Assembly: GCA_042691655.1 (NCBI GenBank)
Contig: CP170506.1
Location: 2,914,001-2,978,000, forward strand
Source: UBA695 sp042691655
GTDB taxonomy: Bacteria; Verrucomicrobiota; Verrucomicrobiia; Chthoniobacterales; Chthoniobacteraceae
DNA length: 64,000 bases
Direction of reading: 5' to 3'
Shown here: piece by piece, positions 18,049 to 27,382 of the stretch
How the letters are laid out: each line of letters opens with the position of its first letter
Numbering within the stretch: the stretch's first letter is position 1
Notes under the pieces: model-generated
Database searches by the model: none
Told to the model about the DNA's origin: nothing
What the model saw: the letters and a program-made list of their open reading frames with translations, nothing else
Program-made: the position numbers and the translations under genes

Positions 18049-19197
18049 TTATTCCACAGCGGCCAGTTGCGCCAACCGCTCCGCAAATATTTCGGCTGGT
18101 TTCTCTGGAACCAATTCGCGCACTCTGGCAGCTGCCCGTTGGCCCATCGCACGCCATTCGTTACGCCTTTCCCATGCAAGCTCCAAAGCCTCGCTATACA
18201 GCTCGACTTCCGGTGCCTTGGACAAAAATCCAGTTACCCCATCGTCAACGATTTCGGAAATCCCAGCTACGTGGTTACATATTGCGGGCCGCCCGCAAAG
18301 ATTGGCTTCGAGAAGCACAATCGGCATCCCTTCCTTACGCGAAGGAAGAACCAAAGCGTGGTTCGCCTTCCATATCTCGCGAATATCTGAAACAAATCCG
18401 CCAAACCGGATATTCCGGACATCAAGCATATTGGCGAGGTCTTCAAGTTGTCTGCGATTAACACCATCTCCGAAGAAAGTCAGTTCAATAGGCCGCTGAC
18501 GCCAACGATCGCGGCTTAGAATCTGCAACAACATATCCTGCCCTTTCGCATCCGGTTGAAGGCGTCCGACACAGGCGAGTTTGAAGCCGCTATTTTCATC
18601 TGGCCACGGCAGAGGTTGGTGATGATCCACCCGAAACGGATTCCACGCGATTTCCCCGTGTGGAATCCTGGCAGAAATCTGTCTTTCGGTTAGGTGGAGA
18701 TTATGCTTGGAGACAAAAAACGCGGCGGAGGCAGTTTGGTACGCGCGGCGCAGCCGTAGGACACACCCATCATCGGGCCAATGAAATTCTGATGCAGCCT
18801 GCACGATACTAGCATATTTCCAGTCGTTCTGTTGACATATCTCCATCACATTAATTCCATCATCCGACCATGCTTGGCAAACGACGACAAGATCAGGCCG
18901 AAAACGGTGTAACCAACCGTACACTGCATTCCGGGCATGTACCTTCCATGCCGTACTGAGAAACCGGTTCAGAATGCGGCCGGGAAGCCTTGGAACATAC
19001 TCGCGAATCTGCAACTCGCAACCGCCGGCACAAAGCGCATCCCATTCCCGATGAGGCCCTGGCCAATCATTGACTCCCGCGGCAATCTTGTGCCCTTTTT
19101 TCATCAAGGAAGAAGCAGCCATTCCCCACAGTTGTTCACTGCCTCCCCAGGTTGCGCCATACATTGTTGAGATAAATGCAATTCGGGACATATTCAC
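18049..19197 (-). CDS. Glycosyltransferase family 4 protein
   Basis: A 382-residue GT-B enzyme. The acceptor domain carries AFISTMYGATWGGSEQLWG. The donor domain carries FKLACVGRLQPDAKGQDML, ELTFFGDGVNRRQL, and HALVLPSRKEGMPIVLLEANLCGRPAI with the conserved EX7E glutamates. It lies 10 bases upstream of the interrupted acyltransferase gene, so it is expressed before the insertion point. It should add one sugar of the repeat unit. Confidence 0.88.
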   Translation of the reverse strand: MNMSRIAFISTMYGATWGGSEQLWGMAASSLMKKGHKIAAGVNDWPGPHREWDALCAGGCELQIREYVPRLPGRILNRFLSTAWKVHARNAVYGWLHRFRPDLVVVCQAWSDDGINVMEICQQNDWKYASIVQAASEFHWPDDGCVLRLRRAYQTASAAFFVSKHNLHLTERQISARIPHGEIAWNPFRVDHHQPLPWPDENSGFKLACVGRLQPDAKGQDMLLQILSRDRWRQRPIELTFFGDGVNRRQLEDLANMLDVRNIRFGGFVSDIREIWKANHALVLPSRKEGMPIVLLEANLCGRPAICNHVAGISEIVDDGVTGFLSKAPEVELYSEALELAWERRNEWRAMGQRAAARVRELVPEKPAEIFAERLAQLAAVE

Positions 19198-19217
19198 TGT
19201 AAGAGTGTGCCTACAGC

Positions 19218-19994
19218 TTAAACAATTACGTCAACGATCTTTCGTTTTGTAGCTATGAAACTATTTCGCCAGGGTCCCTCTTTATGATACTCGACAAATA
19301 GCCAATCCGGCATCTGAGCCCTCCACTCATTGAATGCTTTCTGCTCTCCCATTTCAGGATTTCCATGAAAGGTATACCAATCGTCGAAAATAATGACGGT
19401 TCCATCAACCAATAAAGGCGTAATAAATGCCAGCACCGTCTGCGTTGATGAATACCAATCAACATCCACATGAATAATAGCGGCATGCTTTATCCCATAT
19501 CTGGTGCTCGTTTCCGGAATGCATGTATCCTGAAACCAACCAGGCACCGTAACAACCTTATCAAGCGGTATTCCTGCCGATTCCAGATTCTCCTTAAATC
19601 GGCTTTCTTCGAACGCATACTTTCCTCCGGAAAAAAAACATGATTCCTTATCCACTCCTACTGGCTCGGGAAGCCCCTGGAAAGAATCAAAGGCAAAGAA
19701 ACGCATGTTTTCCCAGATACACTTTACCTCGGACGCGTCCTCCCGCGTACACCCTTCATTCAATTCCTGATGCCTCTCGAATGCGTTCTTTATCGCGCCG
19801 TAGGCCTCGATCATCGATCCCCCGCGAAACACGCCAAATTCCAAATAGTCTCCAGAAATTTTCTCGAGCGCATTAAGATTAGCAGCTTTCCAATAGATCC
19901 TATCGTCCCACGATACACAAGAGGGACGAATATTTACAAAACGAGCGCATAACGAGCGCACGGGATAAAGCAGACGACTAAGCAGCTTTTTCAT
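19218..19994 (-). CDS. TylF/macrocin O-methyltransferase family protein
   Basis: A 258-residue SAM-dependent methyltransferase of the TylF group, which methylates deoxysugar hydroxyls with a divalent metal. Motifs seen are GDYLEFGVFRGGSMIEAYGA (motif I), MRFFAFDSFQGLPEP, and AAIIHVDVDWYSSTQ followed by GTVIIFDDWYTF, whose Asp residues bind the metal. The ATG at 19,994 was preferred over the in-frame TTG at 20,000. A 158-base spacer separates it from the next methyltransferase gene upstream. Confidence 0.85.
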   Translation of the reverse strand: MKKLLSRLLYPVRSLCARFVNIRPSCVSWDDRIYWKAANLNALEKISGDYLEFGVFRGGSMIEAYGAIKNAFERHQELNEGCTREDASEVKCIWENMRFFAFDSFQGLPEPVGVDKESCFFSGGKYAFEESRFKENLESAGIPLDKVVTVPGWFQDTCIPETSTRYGIKHAAIIHVDVDWYSSTQTVLAFITPLLVDGTVIIFDDWYTFHGNPEMGEQKAFNEWRAQMPDWLFVEYHKEGPWRNSFIATKRKIVDVIV

Positions 19995-20152
19995 AAGCAA
20001 TCTATGAGGACGTCCGATTTTTCGCTACGGAAGCGCCAAACAAATCGGTGTGGAAGGGTATTTGAAGTTTCAAAACTGTATAGAATAATCCGCTGATTGC
20101 GAATGCAGAGAAAGCGTTCCATTTTTCCAGGGAAGTCCAAATTAAAATTAAA

Positions 20153-20986
20153 CTATACAGATATGGCTCCCCCTGCCTTTTTGGCTTCAACTAGCAATCC
20201 AATATATAGCAATGCCCCTGGAATATGACCGTCCACAATCCGATTTGCAGCCTGATATATGTCACACCACCGATGGAAATCCGAGCGGCGCTTATAAAGC
20301 TGCCGGTTCATAAACCAAAATAGAAAACCGAACCGTTCCCCTCTCGATCCAAAAACTTCGGTTCCCATTTGATCCAGGAGAAACGCAATGGCCCTCCCAT
20401 TGACCGTTAACTTGCTTATCTTGTTTACCGTTAGGTCCGCCGCTTCCACCTCCGCGCATAACCCGTCCGCCGTCCAACGGTGAAAATCAAAAGGACAACC
20501 GTGTTCGGCAAAAACGCCGTGAGTTGTTAAAATCAACCGGCCACCAGGTTTAAGTAGCCGCCACGCCTCCTCCAAATAAAGTTTTGGTTTGGAGACATGT
20601 TCAAGAACCTGCGTAGACAGAACGATATCAAACGAACTGTCCTCCTCGGGAACGCGTTCGTCCTCTCCAATGCGATAATCCATACCTTCCATATTTAGGT
20701 AATCCGTACGCCGGTAATCTGCGCATGGAAACAGCGAACGATACGGTGAACATCCGCATCCAAAATCAAGCACACGGAGTGCCTCGTTTGTTGCATAGCT
20801 TTCAAGAGCTAGCCGCAAATCAGATAGGTGTAGATATAACGCATCGTCCAGTTTCGGCGTTAATCGCATTCGTTGATATTCTGCCTTAACAAGCTGATCA
20901 CCAATATCAGCATTTTCCAGGCTTTTTGATATCTTTTCAAAACTAGAATTTATTGCCATAGCAGAAATGCTTGTCACCGGATCCAC
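20153..20986 (-). CDS. Class I SAM-dependent methyltransferase
   Basis: A protein of up to 277 residues. ALRVLDFGCGCSPYRSLFP is motif I, and IVLSTQVLEHVSKPKLYLEEAWRLLKPGGRLIL is the type 11 methyltransferase core. HGCPFDFHRWTADGL is a motif often seen in such enzymes in polysaccharide clusters. Its N-terminus could be the GTG at 20,986, directly after the upstream stop, or the ATG at 20,959. The small molecule or sugar it methylates is unknown. Confidence 0.8.
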   Translation of the reverse strand: MDPVTSISAMAINSSFEKISKSLENADIGDQLVKAEYQRMRLTPKLDDALYLHLSDLRLALESYATNEALRVLDFGCGCSPYRSLFPCADYRRTDYLNMEGMDYRIGEDERVPEEDSSFDIVLSTQVLEHVSKPKLYLEEAWRLLKPGGRLILTTHGVFAEHGCPFDFHRWTADGLCAEVEAADLTVNKISKLTVNGRAIAFLLDQMGTEVFGSRGERFGFLFWFMNRQLYKRRSDFHRWCDIYQAANRIVDGHIPGALLYIGLLVEAKKAGGAISV

Positions 20987-21763
20987 TTACACACGGATAA
21001 GAAAAGCCTGCGTTGTTTCTGGCACCGAAATTACCTCATGTCCGAAATCCGCGCACACTTCATCGATTGCCACGCGAGCACCGTAGGTTTCAGGCCAACC
21101 GTAATCGTCAAAAACAATAATTCCACCTTTCGGCATGCGCTCAAGACAAAATTGCGTCACGGCCAAAGTTGGGTTGTACAAGTTAACGTCAATATGCGCA
21201 AAAGCTATCTGTTTCGCGGAAACGTCTCGAAGCGTTTCGGGAATAGCGCCCTCCACTACATGAATACGAACTTTTTCATTTGAGAAAACCTCGCGGATCT
21301 CATCCGCGCTCTTACCCAACATAATTCCATCGTGTGCCGTGCAGCAGTCCTTGGCCGGGTTAATTTCATCATATCCCGCAAAAGTATCGAGAAGCCACAC
21401 TTCCTTTTTTGAGCAACCAGAGTTAAGATAGTTGACCATCAACTGAGCACTGCCGCCTTTCCAAACGCCAGCTTCCAGAATATCTCCCTCCACCAAGCGT
21501 GTTTGCTTCAGTAGACTAAGTAACATATACAGCTTCACTTTTGGAAGCATTGTGTTTTCAGTGATTTTCTGTGTCAGGAGTCGATCGAATTCTGGCGCAA
21601 GCCACGGACGGTAAAATCGCCAAAAATGTTCCGGTCCAGCATAATGTTCAGGAAATGGGATGTCTCCCTGAAAGTGCTGCGATTGAGGGAGACGCTGCAA
21701 CAAATACCCTTGTTTCCGCAATAACGATGCGACGCGAAAATAGATGGCATCAAACATAATCAT
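20987..21763 (-). CDS. TylF-like O-methyltransferase
   Basis: A 258-residue protein with TylF-family motifs: LVEGDILEAGVWKGGSAQLM (SAM binding), EVWLLDTFAGYDE, QIAFAHIDVNLYNPTL, and GGIIVFDDYGWPETYGARVA with the metal-binding aspartates. Its ATG overlaps the Wzt stop codon (TGATG at 21,761-21,765), so translation is coupled to the ABC exporter ATPase. This position next to Wzt fits a role in modifying chain ends that the exporter recognises, but that is inference. Confidence 0.84.
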   Translation of the reverse strand: MIMFDAIYFRVASLLRKQGYLLQRLPQSQHFQGDIPFPEHYAGPEHFWRFYRPWLAPEFDRLLTQKITENTMLPKVKLYMLLSLLKQTRLVEGDILEAGVWKGGSAQLMVNYLNSGCSKKEVWLLDTFAGYDEINPAKDCCTAHDGIMLGKSADEIREVFSNEKVRIHVVEGAIPETLRDVSAKQIAFAHIDVNLYNPTLAVTQFCLERMPKGGIIVFDDYGWPETYGARVAIDEVCADFGHEVISVPETTQAFLIRV

Positions 21764-23028
21764 CAAACGACCTTGCTAATTTTCCAATCATAGCATTCCA
21801 GATATGCACATGTTTCGGGCTGCCACGAAAACTCCCGGCTGTGGTTATGCATAACGACCTCGAATGGGCAAATATTATCTACACTGTCGAACATCCTTCC
21901 GCCGGGAGGTTCCGAAAGAAAATATTTCAATGTGTAACACCCCATGTAAAGCCGAAGGTTAGGGATGACGCAGGTCATTTCATATTCGCCACCATCTCTC
22001 ATAACAGGACGTTCGGAATCAAACGTCCAAATATGAACGATAGGGCATTGTCGAGAACTGACAATCTGGAACGAAAGACACAGGCCACGAACCGGTTCCG
22101 ACGAGTTGACTCGGAATCGAATTTTTAACGCTTTTCCAAAAACATGTATACAGTTGGGCTCCGATGTCTCCACCTCTACGCGAGTGACCTTTGGGCTGTC
22201 TGGAGCCGAATTCGCATTATAAATTGGAGAGTCAACCTTTAGTCCATCGAGGTAGCTAGTTACAACCGCGGCCGTCGGCCCCGCTGCCACGAGGCGCCCC
22301 TGCGAGAGAAGTATAGCGGTATGTGTTAGTGTCGTAATTGCTTGAAGATTATGGCTTACAAATAACACAGTACGTCCGTTACGTGAGACCTCACCCATTT
22401 TTCCAAGGCATTTTCTTTGAAATTCGGCATCGCCTACAGAAAGCACCTCATCAACAATTAGGATATCTGGTTCCAGATGCGCCGCCACAGCAAAAGCAAG
22501 ACGAACGTACATACCAGATGAGTAGCGCTTAACCGGTGTGTCGATGTAACGTTCACAACCCGAAAAGTCGATAATTTCGTCTAGCTTTCTCTCAATCTCC
22601 GCCTTGCGCATTCCCAGGATGGCTCCGTTAAGAAAAATGTTTTCACGCCCACTGAGTTCCGGATGAAACCCAGTGCCAATTTCCAAAAGTGAGGCAATAC
22701 GCCCCCTTACTCGGATAGATCCCGAGGTGGGCGCCGTGACACGAGATAGAATTTTGAGAAGGGTAGATTTGCCCGCTCCGTTTCTTCCAATGATACCAAG
22801 AATTTCACCTTTCCTGACGTTAAAACTGACGTCTTTCAGCGCCCAAACATAATCGCTTCCGCCTCCTCGCGTGCGATCATTGCACTCGCCAAGCTTCGCA
22901 TAGGGATCGGGTTTATTCCGTATCTTATGCCACCATCGGTTCAGATCATGGGAAAGTGTACCGGTGCTAACCTCGCCAAGGCGGTAAAGTTTCGATACCG
23001 AGTCAACATCTATGGCAGTATCAAGCAT
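21763..23028 (-). CDS. wzt: ABC exporter ATPase with C-terminal glycan-binding domain (Wzt)
   Basis: An ATPase of the Wzt/TagH type. It has Walker A GIIGRNGAGKST, signature YSSGMYVRLAF, Walker B DILIVDEVLSVGD and the switch His in FVSHN. After about residue 260 comes a beta-rich extension of roughly 150 residues (from DSPKVTRVEVE to the C-terminus), matching the Wzt C-terminal domain that binds the modified end of a finished glycan. Start choice is uncertain: ATG at 23,028 leaves a 10-base gap to the permease gene, while ATG at 23,049 and TTG at 23,085 overlap it. With the permease it should export lipid-linked polysaccharide across the inner membrane. Confidence 0.9.
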   Translation of the reverse strand: MLDTAIDVDSVSKLYRLGEVSTGTLSHDLNRWWHKIRNKPDPYAKLGECNDRTRGGGSDYVWALKDVSFNVRKGEILGIIGRNGAGKSTLLKILSRVTAPTSGSIRVRGRIASLLEIGTGFHPELSGRENIFLNGAILGMRKAEIERKLDEIIDFSGCERYIDTPVKRYSSGMYVRLAFAVAAHLEPDILIVDEVLSVGDAEFQRKCLGKMGEVSRNGRTVLFVSHNLQAITTLTHTAILLSQGRLVAAGPTAAVVTSYLDGLKVDSPIYNANSAPDSPKVTRVEVETSEPNCIHVFGKALKIRFRVNSSEPVRGLCLSFQIVSSRQCPIVHIWTFDSERPVMRDGGEYEMTCVIPNLRLYMGCYTLKYFLSEPPGGRMFDSVDNICPFEVVMHNHSREFSWQPETCAYLECYDWKISKVV

Positions 23029-23038
23029 ATGTGACGGT

Positions 23039-23938
23039 TCAGACAACATCCACAAACGACTTTTCGATCCTGTTAAATATAACAACCCCTAGTAGCAAAA
23101 GCACCGTAGTTGTCACCATCGATATATTCAAGTAGAACCAGGGAATCGGGCCCCCAAGGTAGATTGACCGAAATGTTTCGATAAGCGATGAAATCGGATT
23201 AATCGAAATAATCATCCGGTATTTTAGCGGCAGCGCCGACATCGAGTAGATAACTGGGGTTGCATACATCATCAACTGGACTCCAAAACCCACAAGAAAT
23301 GACAGATCTCTATATTTCGTTGTAAGCGAAGAAATAATGATACCCATTCCAAGACCTAGACCAGCCATGAGAATCAAGAGTAATGGAGTAAGTATTGCGA
23401 TACCCCACCAGTTAGGATGAAGTGGCGTTCCAATGGCAAGATAATACACAAAGAATCCCATGAAGAGCAGAAATTGAATAAAAAATTGAACCATGTTAGA
23501 TGCCACAATCGAAAGAGGAACAATAAGGCGGGGAAAATAAACTTTCCCAAAGACCGCAGAATTGGAGATAAAGACATTGGACGTCTTATTGAGACATGTC
23601 GAAAAGTAATTCCACGGTGTGGTTCCCGCGAGATAAAAGAGCATTGCGGGCACGCCGTCGGTAGGCATGTTTGCCACGCCGCTAAAGATCGCCGTAAATA
23701 CAAGGGTTGTAAGCAGCGGTTGAATAAAGAACCAAAGCGGTCCAAGTATGGTTTGTTTGTAAACGGAGACAAAATCGCGCCACACAAACAACCAGAGAAG
23801 ATCACGATAGCTCCAAATTTCACGAAGATGAATATTCCACCATTGAGAATGGGCCTCAATGATGAGATCCCATTTATTTGAACTGTCATTTGCGGTAGAA
23901 CCCAACAGGCTTACTGGAATTTCACAGTCAATGCGCAT
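23039..23938 (-). CDS. wzm: ABC exporter permease (Wzm)
   Basis: A 299-residue ABC-2 type permease with six hydrophobic segments. The N-terminal IWSYRDLLWLFVWRDFVSVYKQT amphipathic stretch is typical of Wzm/TagG proteins, as is LGPLWFFIQPLL. It forms the membrane channel for the adjacent Wzt ATPase. It follows the phosphoglycosyl transferase gene by only three bases. Confidence 0.92.
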   Translation of the reverse strand: MRIDCEIPVSLLGSTANDSSNKWDLIIEAHSQWWNIHLREIWSYRDLLWLFVWRDFVSVYKQTILGPLWFFIQPLLTTLVFTAIFSGVANMPTDGVPAMLFYLAGTTPWNYFSTCLNKTSNVFISNSAVFGKVYFPRLIVPLSIVASNMVQFFIQFLLFMGFFVYYLAIGTPLHPNWWGIAILTPLLLILMAGLGLGMGIIISSLTTKYRDLSFLVGFGVQLMMYATPVIYSMSALPLKYRMIISINPISSLIETFRSIYLGGPIPWFYLNISMVTTTVLLLLGVVIFNRIEKSFVDVV

Positions 23939-23941
23939 AGC

Positions 23942-25381
23942 TTATCTTCCATTGCCTTCAAAGATCGTGTAAATTGTCTTAAGCACAATACTTACATCCA
24001 ACTTCAGCGAGAAATGCCGGATGTAATAGAGATCAAACTCGAATTTGTCAATAGCATCCCGTTCGCTTTCACCATATCCAAACTTCACCTGGGCCCAACC
24101 TGTTATTCCCGGATTCACCAGGTGCCGCAGGTGATAGTTAGGAATGGATTTTTCATAAATCTCCACACACTTTATCCATTCTGCACGCGGACCGATAAGA
24201 CTCATATCGCCGAACAGAACATTCCAAAGCTGTGGTAGTTCATCCAACCGAGTCAATCGGAGCCAGTAACCTATTCGAGTTATTCGTATGTCGCCATCTC
24301 GCGTATAAATATCTCCTTCATTTTCGTACATTGTTCGCAGCTTGTACATTACAAATGAACGTCCCGCCCGCCCCACTCGCTCTTGTTTGAAAATTGATGG
24401 ACCGCTGCTTTCCATACGAATCAAAGCACAAACAAGCAATAGTATCGGACTTACCAAAATCAAGCCAATGGTAGAGAACACTATATCGAACAGGCGTTTA
24501 ACATAGCTATAGGTAGCCCCATCCGCCAGACGGAATTCCGAACTGAATAACCACTCGGGCCCTACCGAGTTAACGATTACCCGAGACCACTGTTGTTCAC
24601 GAAATGCATTAATCGTAGATACAGGAACTGACGAACAGTGCATAGCAACAAGCTGTTGCAGCAACCCCTGTGATAGCTTTCTGGTAACGCATGCTAAAAC
24701 TACAGCAGCATATCTTTGGCCTGAATCTCTAAGTTTCCCTTCCGCATCTCCTTCCACAATTGGCGAGTCCTCTCCGTCAATGTGGCATCCATTGAGGGCA
24801 TTGGATGGGTCTACAAACTCCAGGCTCCAATTCCCGCCAAATTTGTTGTACTCGCGGTTGAAGCGTTTCGCCTCGGGGCCTGCGCCCAACACAAGAAGCG
24901 AGCGGGCGGCTTGACTGCGCCTAATATACGCACCCACTCTCCGCCGAAGATATAACGACGAAACTAGGAAAAGCACAAACAATAGAGGAACAAATGCACG
25001 ACTTGGCTTGACGATCTGGTTAAATGCGGAAAAAACATATGCGAAAAGCATAGAAATGGCGCCGGCTATGATAAGTGATATCAGGTGCTCACTTGCGTAT
25101 CTCAGTGTAAGCAAATCGGTTCGTCGATCATAGCCTCCGATTATATAGAGCATAAAGATTCCTATAGATGGAGCCGTAAAAAGAAAAATATGATGCGTTG
25201 CGTCGCCCGTTAACAAAGTTGTCGTTCCGACCAGCGCGAACGCCCAGCTAAGCACGTCTACAACAAAGAGAAATACAGGAGCGAATCGTTCCACGGGCAG
25301 CCTCCGCTTTGATGCGGATAACTGCAATTTTTTCACTACACTGCCTTGGTGCAATAATGCCTGATTCAGTGCTGTATCCAT
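23942..25381 (-). CDS. Polyprenyl glycosylphosphotransferase (WbaP/WcaJ-type)
   Basis: A 479-residue initiating enzyme. The N-terminal half has four to five membrane helices and a CoA-binding-like cytoplasmic domain (LLVLGAGPEAKRF). The C-terminal catalytic domain (from about residue 290) begins VKRLFDIVFSTIGLILVSPI and contains SIFKQERVGRAGRSFVMYK, the RLDELPQLWNVLFGDMSLIG signature and GITGWAQV. Such enzymes move a sugar-1-phosphate from a nucleotide-sugar onto undecaprenyl phosphate, the first step of repeat-unit synthesis at the inner membrane. Confidence 0.93.
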   Translation of the reverse strand: MDTALNQALLHQGSVVKKLQLSASKRRLPVERFAPVFLFVVDVLSWAFALVGTTTLLTGDATHHIFLFTAPSIGIFMLYIIGGYDRRTDLLTLRYASEHLISLIIAGAISMLFAYVFSAFNQIVKPSRAFVPLLFVLFLVSSLYLRRRVGAYIRRSQAARSLLVLGAGPEAKRFNREYNKFGGNWSLEFVDPSNALNGCHIDGEDSPIVEGDAEGKLRDSGQRYAAVVLACVTRKLSQGLLQQLVAMHCSSVPVSTINAFREQQWSRVIVNSVGPEWLFSSEFRLADGATYSYVKRLFDIVFSTIGLILVSPILLLVCALIRMESSGPSIFKQERVGRAGRSFVMYKLRTMYENEGDIYTRDGDIRITRIGYWLRLTRLDELPQLWNVLFGDMSLIGPRAEWIKCVEIYEKSIPNYHLRHLVNPGITGWAQVKFGYGESERDAIDKFEFDLYYIRHFSLKLDVSIVLKTIYTIFEGNGR

Positions 25382-25411
25382 ACATGTGGTTCGGTTACGT
25401 AATAGGCTTCA

Positions 25412-26500
25412 TTAACTAAAGCTTACTAGTTTTCTCCACATCTCAATCGACGCAGCGCGAAAAGATTCTGCATCAAAAATTTCCCCTGTCGAAATAGTCT
25501 GGCCCCCTTGGCTGCGCAAATCGAGAATCCATTTTGCAATCTCACGCTCCTCTCCAGGTGCAAACACGCCGACATGCCGCAACGAGCGCAATTCTGCGGC
25601 AATAGCGCCGTTAAGCGGTCCAATCCAAATCATGGGACGCCGAAGCGCAAGCAGCAGGCTTAGTTTGCTGGGCCAGATAAGACCTTGAGTATCTGGAAGC
25701 TGGGACGCCACACAGCAGTGACAGCGAAGCAAGGATTCGCATAATTTTTCCGGTGGTACATACGGCTTCCAATCGCAATGCCTTAGGCCAAGTTCCCGAG
25801 CCCACGCCTGGGCCGCTGGCCACATCGGCCCGCCGCCCTGGAATAGCAAACGAATCTCAGGACATTGTTGTTCGACCAAAGCTTGCGTTTGCAATATTGT
25901 TTTCCACTCGTGCCCGAGCCCAAGATTTCCAGAGTAAATCCAAACCCATGGCAAACTTGGTCTGGCGATGTCGTTATGCACATCAGTAACGGAGTTCACT
26001 ACCCACGGCCGAATTATTTTCGCATCTACCCTATATCCCCTAAGTAGGTTCGCCATATCCGTATCAAGAACCACCACGTGAGTACACTTTCGGTAACACC
26101 ATCTCATGACCCGCTCGATAGCTGATACAATAACTCCCTGGCGTAATCTATTGGTCGCCACGGCGATTTCCGGATAGACATCCATGATCCAGTGAATCGA
26201 TTTAGCGCGATATCGTTTAGCAATTATGCTTGCAACTACGAGCAAGCATGGAGGGGAAGTAGCCGAAATCACCACGTCCGGCCGTCTTCGAGAAATACCG
26301 GATAGCAGCATCCAAGCTAGTGCCTTTGCCTCACGGAATATGCGTTTCCCTTTGTGTTGGCTAGCATGGTAATTTTCCCGCGTAGAAACAAAGTCCACAG
26401 TGTGTCCATCGGACTCCAGGGCTTCCGCAACCTCCTTCATGAGTAGTCCGGTTGGGGCTGGATCGGGCGGAAAATATTGATTTAGGAAGAGAATATGCAT
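25412..26500 (-). CDS. Glycosyltransferase family 4 protein (WcaI-like)
   Basis: A GT-B enzyme of about 362 residues from the ATG at 26,500, beginning MHILFLNQYFPPDPAPTG, a start typical of WcaI-type colanic acid glycosyltransferases. The donor domain has WIYSGNLGLGHEWKTIL and IRLLFQGGGP, then a region with LPDTQGLIWPSKLSLLLALRRPMI in place of a strict EX7E motif. A longer frame to 26,548 would overlap the acetyltransferase gene. Being second to the acetyltransferase and before the initiating transferase, it may act early in the repeat unit. Confidence 0.85.
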   Translation of the reverse strand: MHILFLNQYFPPDPAPTGLLMKEVAEALESDGHTVDFVSTRENYHASQHKGKRIFREAKALAWMLLSGISRRRPDVVISATSPPCLLVVASIIAKRYRAKSIHWIMDVYPEIAVATNRLRQGVIVSAIERVMRWCYRKCTHVVVLDTDMANLLRGYRVDAKIIRPWVVNSVTDVHNDIARPSLPWVWIYSGNLGLGHEWKTILQTQALVEQQCPEIRLLFQGGGPMWPAAQAWARELGLRHCDWKPYVPPEKLCESLLRCHCCVASQLPDTQGLIWPSKLSLLLALRRPMIWIGPLNGAIAAELRSLRHVGVFAPGEEREIAKWILDLRSQGGQTISTGEIFDAESFRAASIEMWRKLVSFS

Positions 26501-26519
26501 CTCATTACGCGCACATCTA

Positions 26520-27047
26520 CTATCTAAATTTGCTTGCGGGGTTGCCAATCACCTTGGTCCCTGGCTCTACATTTTCCAAAACGACGCTCCCCGCTCCCAC
26601 CATACTGTTTGGGCCGATTTCCACCCCCATCGCGATAAACGCTTGCGAGGCAATCCACGAACTTTGCTTGATCCATATCGGTTTTGCAAAAACGTCAAAT
26701 GTGGGCAAATGAAATTTGTGTGATCCCGCACAAAGAAACGCGCGTTGAGAAATACAAACATCCGATTCAATACGAACCGGCCCGGCGCTAATAATAAGCA
26801 CTTCCTCTCCGATCCACACGTCATCACCGATGCTCAAGCGCCATGGAAAAGTAATATGCACGTTTGATCGTATCGTCACCCGTTCGCCAATTTGAGCTCC
26901 GAACACGCGCAGAAACCACACCCGAACGAACGAAGGCCAAGGAATCGGGTTCAAAAAAAACACGCACTTTACCACAAACCATGAGGCGCTTTTCCACCGA
27001 TTCGCCCCGCGATCAAAGCCTTCCGTGGTGTATTTTTTGAGCTCCAT
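26520..27047 (-). CDS. WcaF-like acetyltransferase
   Basis: A hexapeptide-repeat acetyltransferase of about 175 residues from the ATG at 27,047, beginning MELKKYTTEGFDRGANRWKS (a GTG at 27,086 is also in frame). The left-handed helix repeats include IGERVTIRSNVHI, LSIGDDVWIGEEVLI and VEIGPNSMVGAGSVV, ending KVIGNPASKFR. It resembles WcaF, which acetylates a colanic acid sugar using acetyl-CoA. It is the first gene after a 335-base gap in an otherwise tight gene run. Confidence 0.85.
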   Translation of the reverse strand: MELKKYTTEGFDRGANRWKSASWFVVKCVFFLNPIPWPSFVRVWFLRVFGAQIGERVTIRSNVHITFPWRLSIGDDVWIGEEVLIISAGPVRIESDVCISQRAFLCAGSHKFHLPTFDVFAKPIWIKQSSWIASQAFIAMGVEIGPNSMVGAGSVVLENVEPGTKVIGNPASKFR

Positions 27048-27382
27048 ATCCGGCGCGATTGAGCGTTCAAGCAAATGCTGCCGCACTTGGTCATTCGCAG
27101 AGAATCCGCTGCAAATCCAATCTTGAAGTTCTTCCGCAAACGGTCAGGCAAGACCAATCAGCCTTTGCCATCCCTTGGCGGCTGTCCTATCAGGAAACAG
27201 TCCTTGCTTCCTGCAGTTCCGCATTTCTAATTTGAGTTTCGTCGCCCTGAGTTCTTGGATGAACACAACTTTTTGTGTTCGTTCGACAGGCTGTGAAACA
27301 TTGGGACCGACTTTACAAGCGCAACACAGTAACGACAACCTGATCGGCGGTTAATGTGATGCCGCTCCTTCCCATCAGGGGA
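27048..27382. other. Intergenic stretch with one hairpin, no clear gene
   Basis: This is the longest gap inside the polysaccharide gene run. It contains a perfect 8-base inverted repeat with a 4-base loop at 27,261-27,280 (GAACACAA and TTGTGTTC). No T tract follows on either strand, so it is not a standard intrinsic terminator. A 64-codon open frame on the minus strand lacks family features and was not called. An internal promoter for the distal part of the locus could lie here, but no clear -10/-35 pair was seen. Confidence 0.5.

Noticed and set aside
20002..20190. A 62-codon hydrophobic minus-strand open frame between two methyltransferase genes
   Set aside because: It overlaps the end of the upstream methyltransferase gene and has no ribosome binding site. 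A small membrane peptide cannot be excluded, but there is no support.
27144..27338. A 64-codon minus-strand open frame in the gap of the polysaccharide run
   Set aside because: It has no recognisable domain or good start and spans the hairpin.
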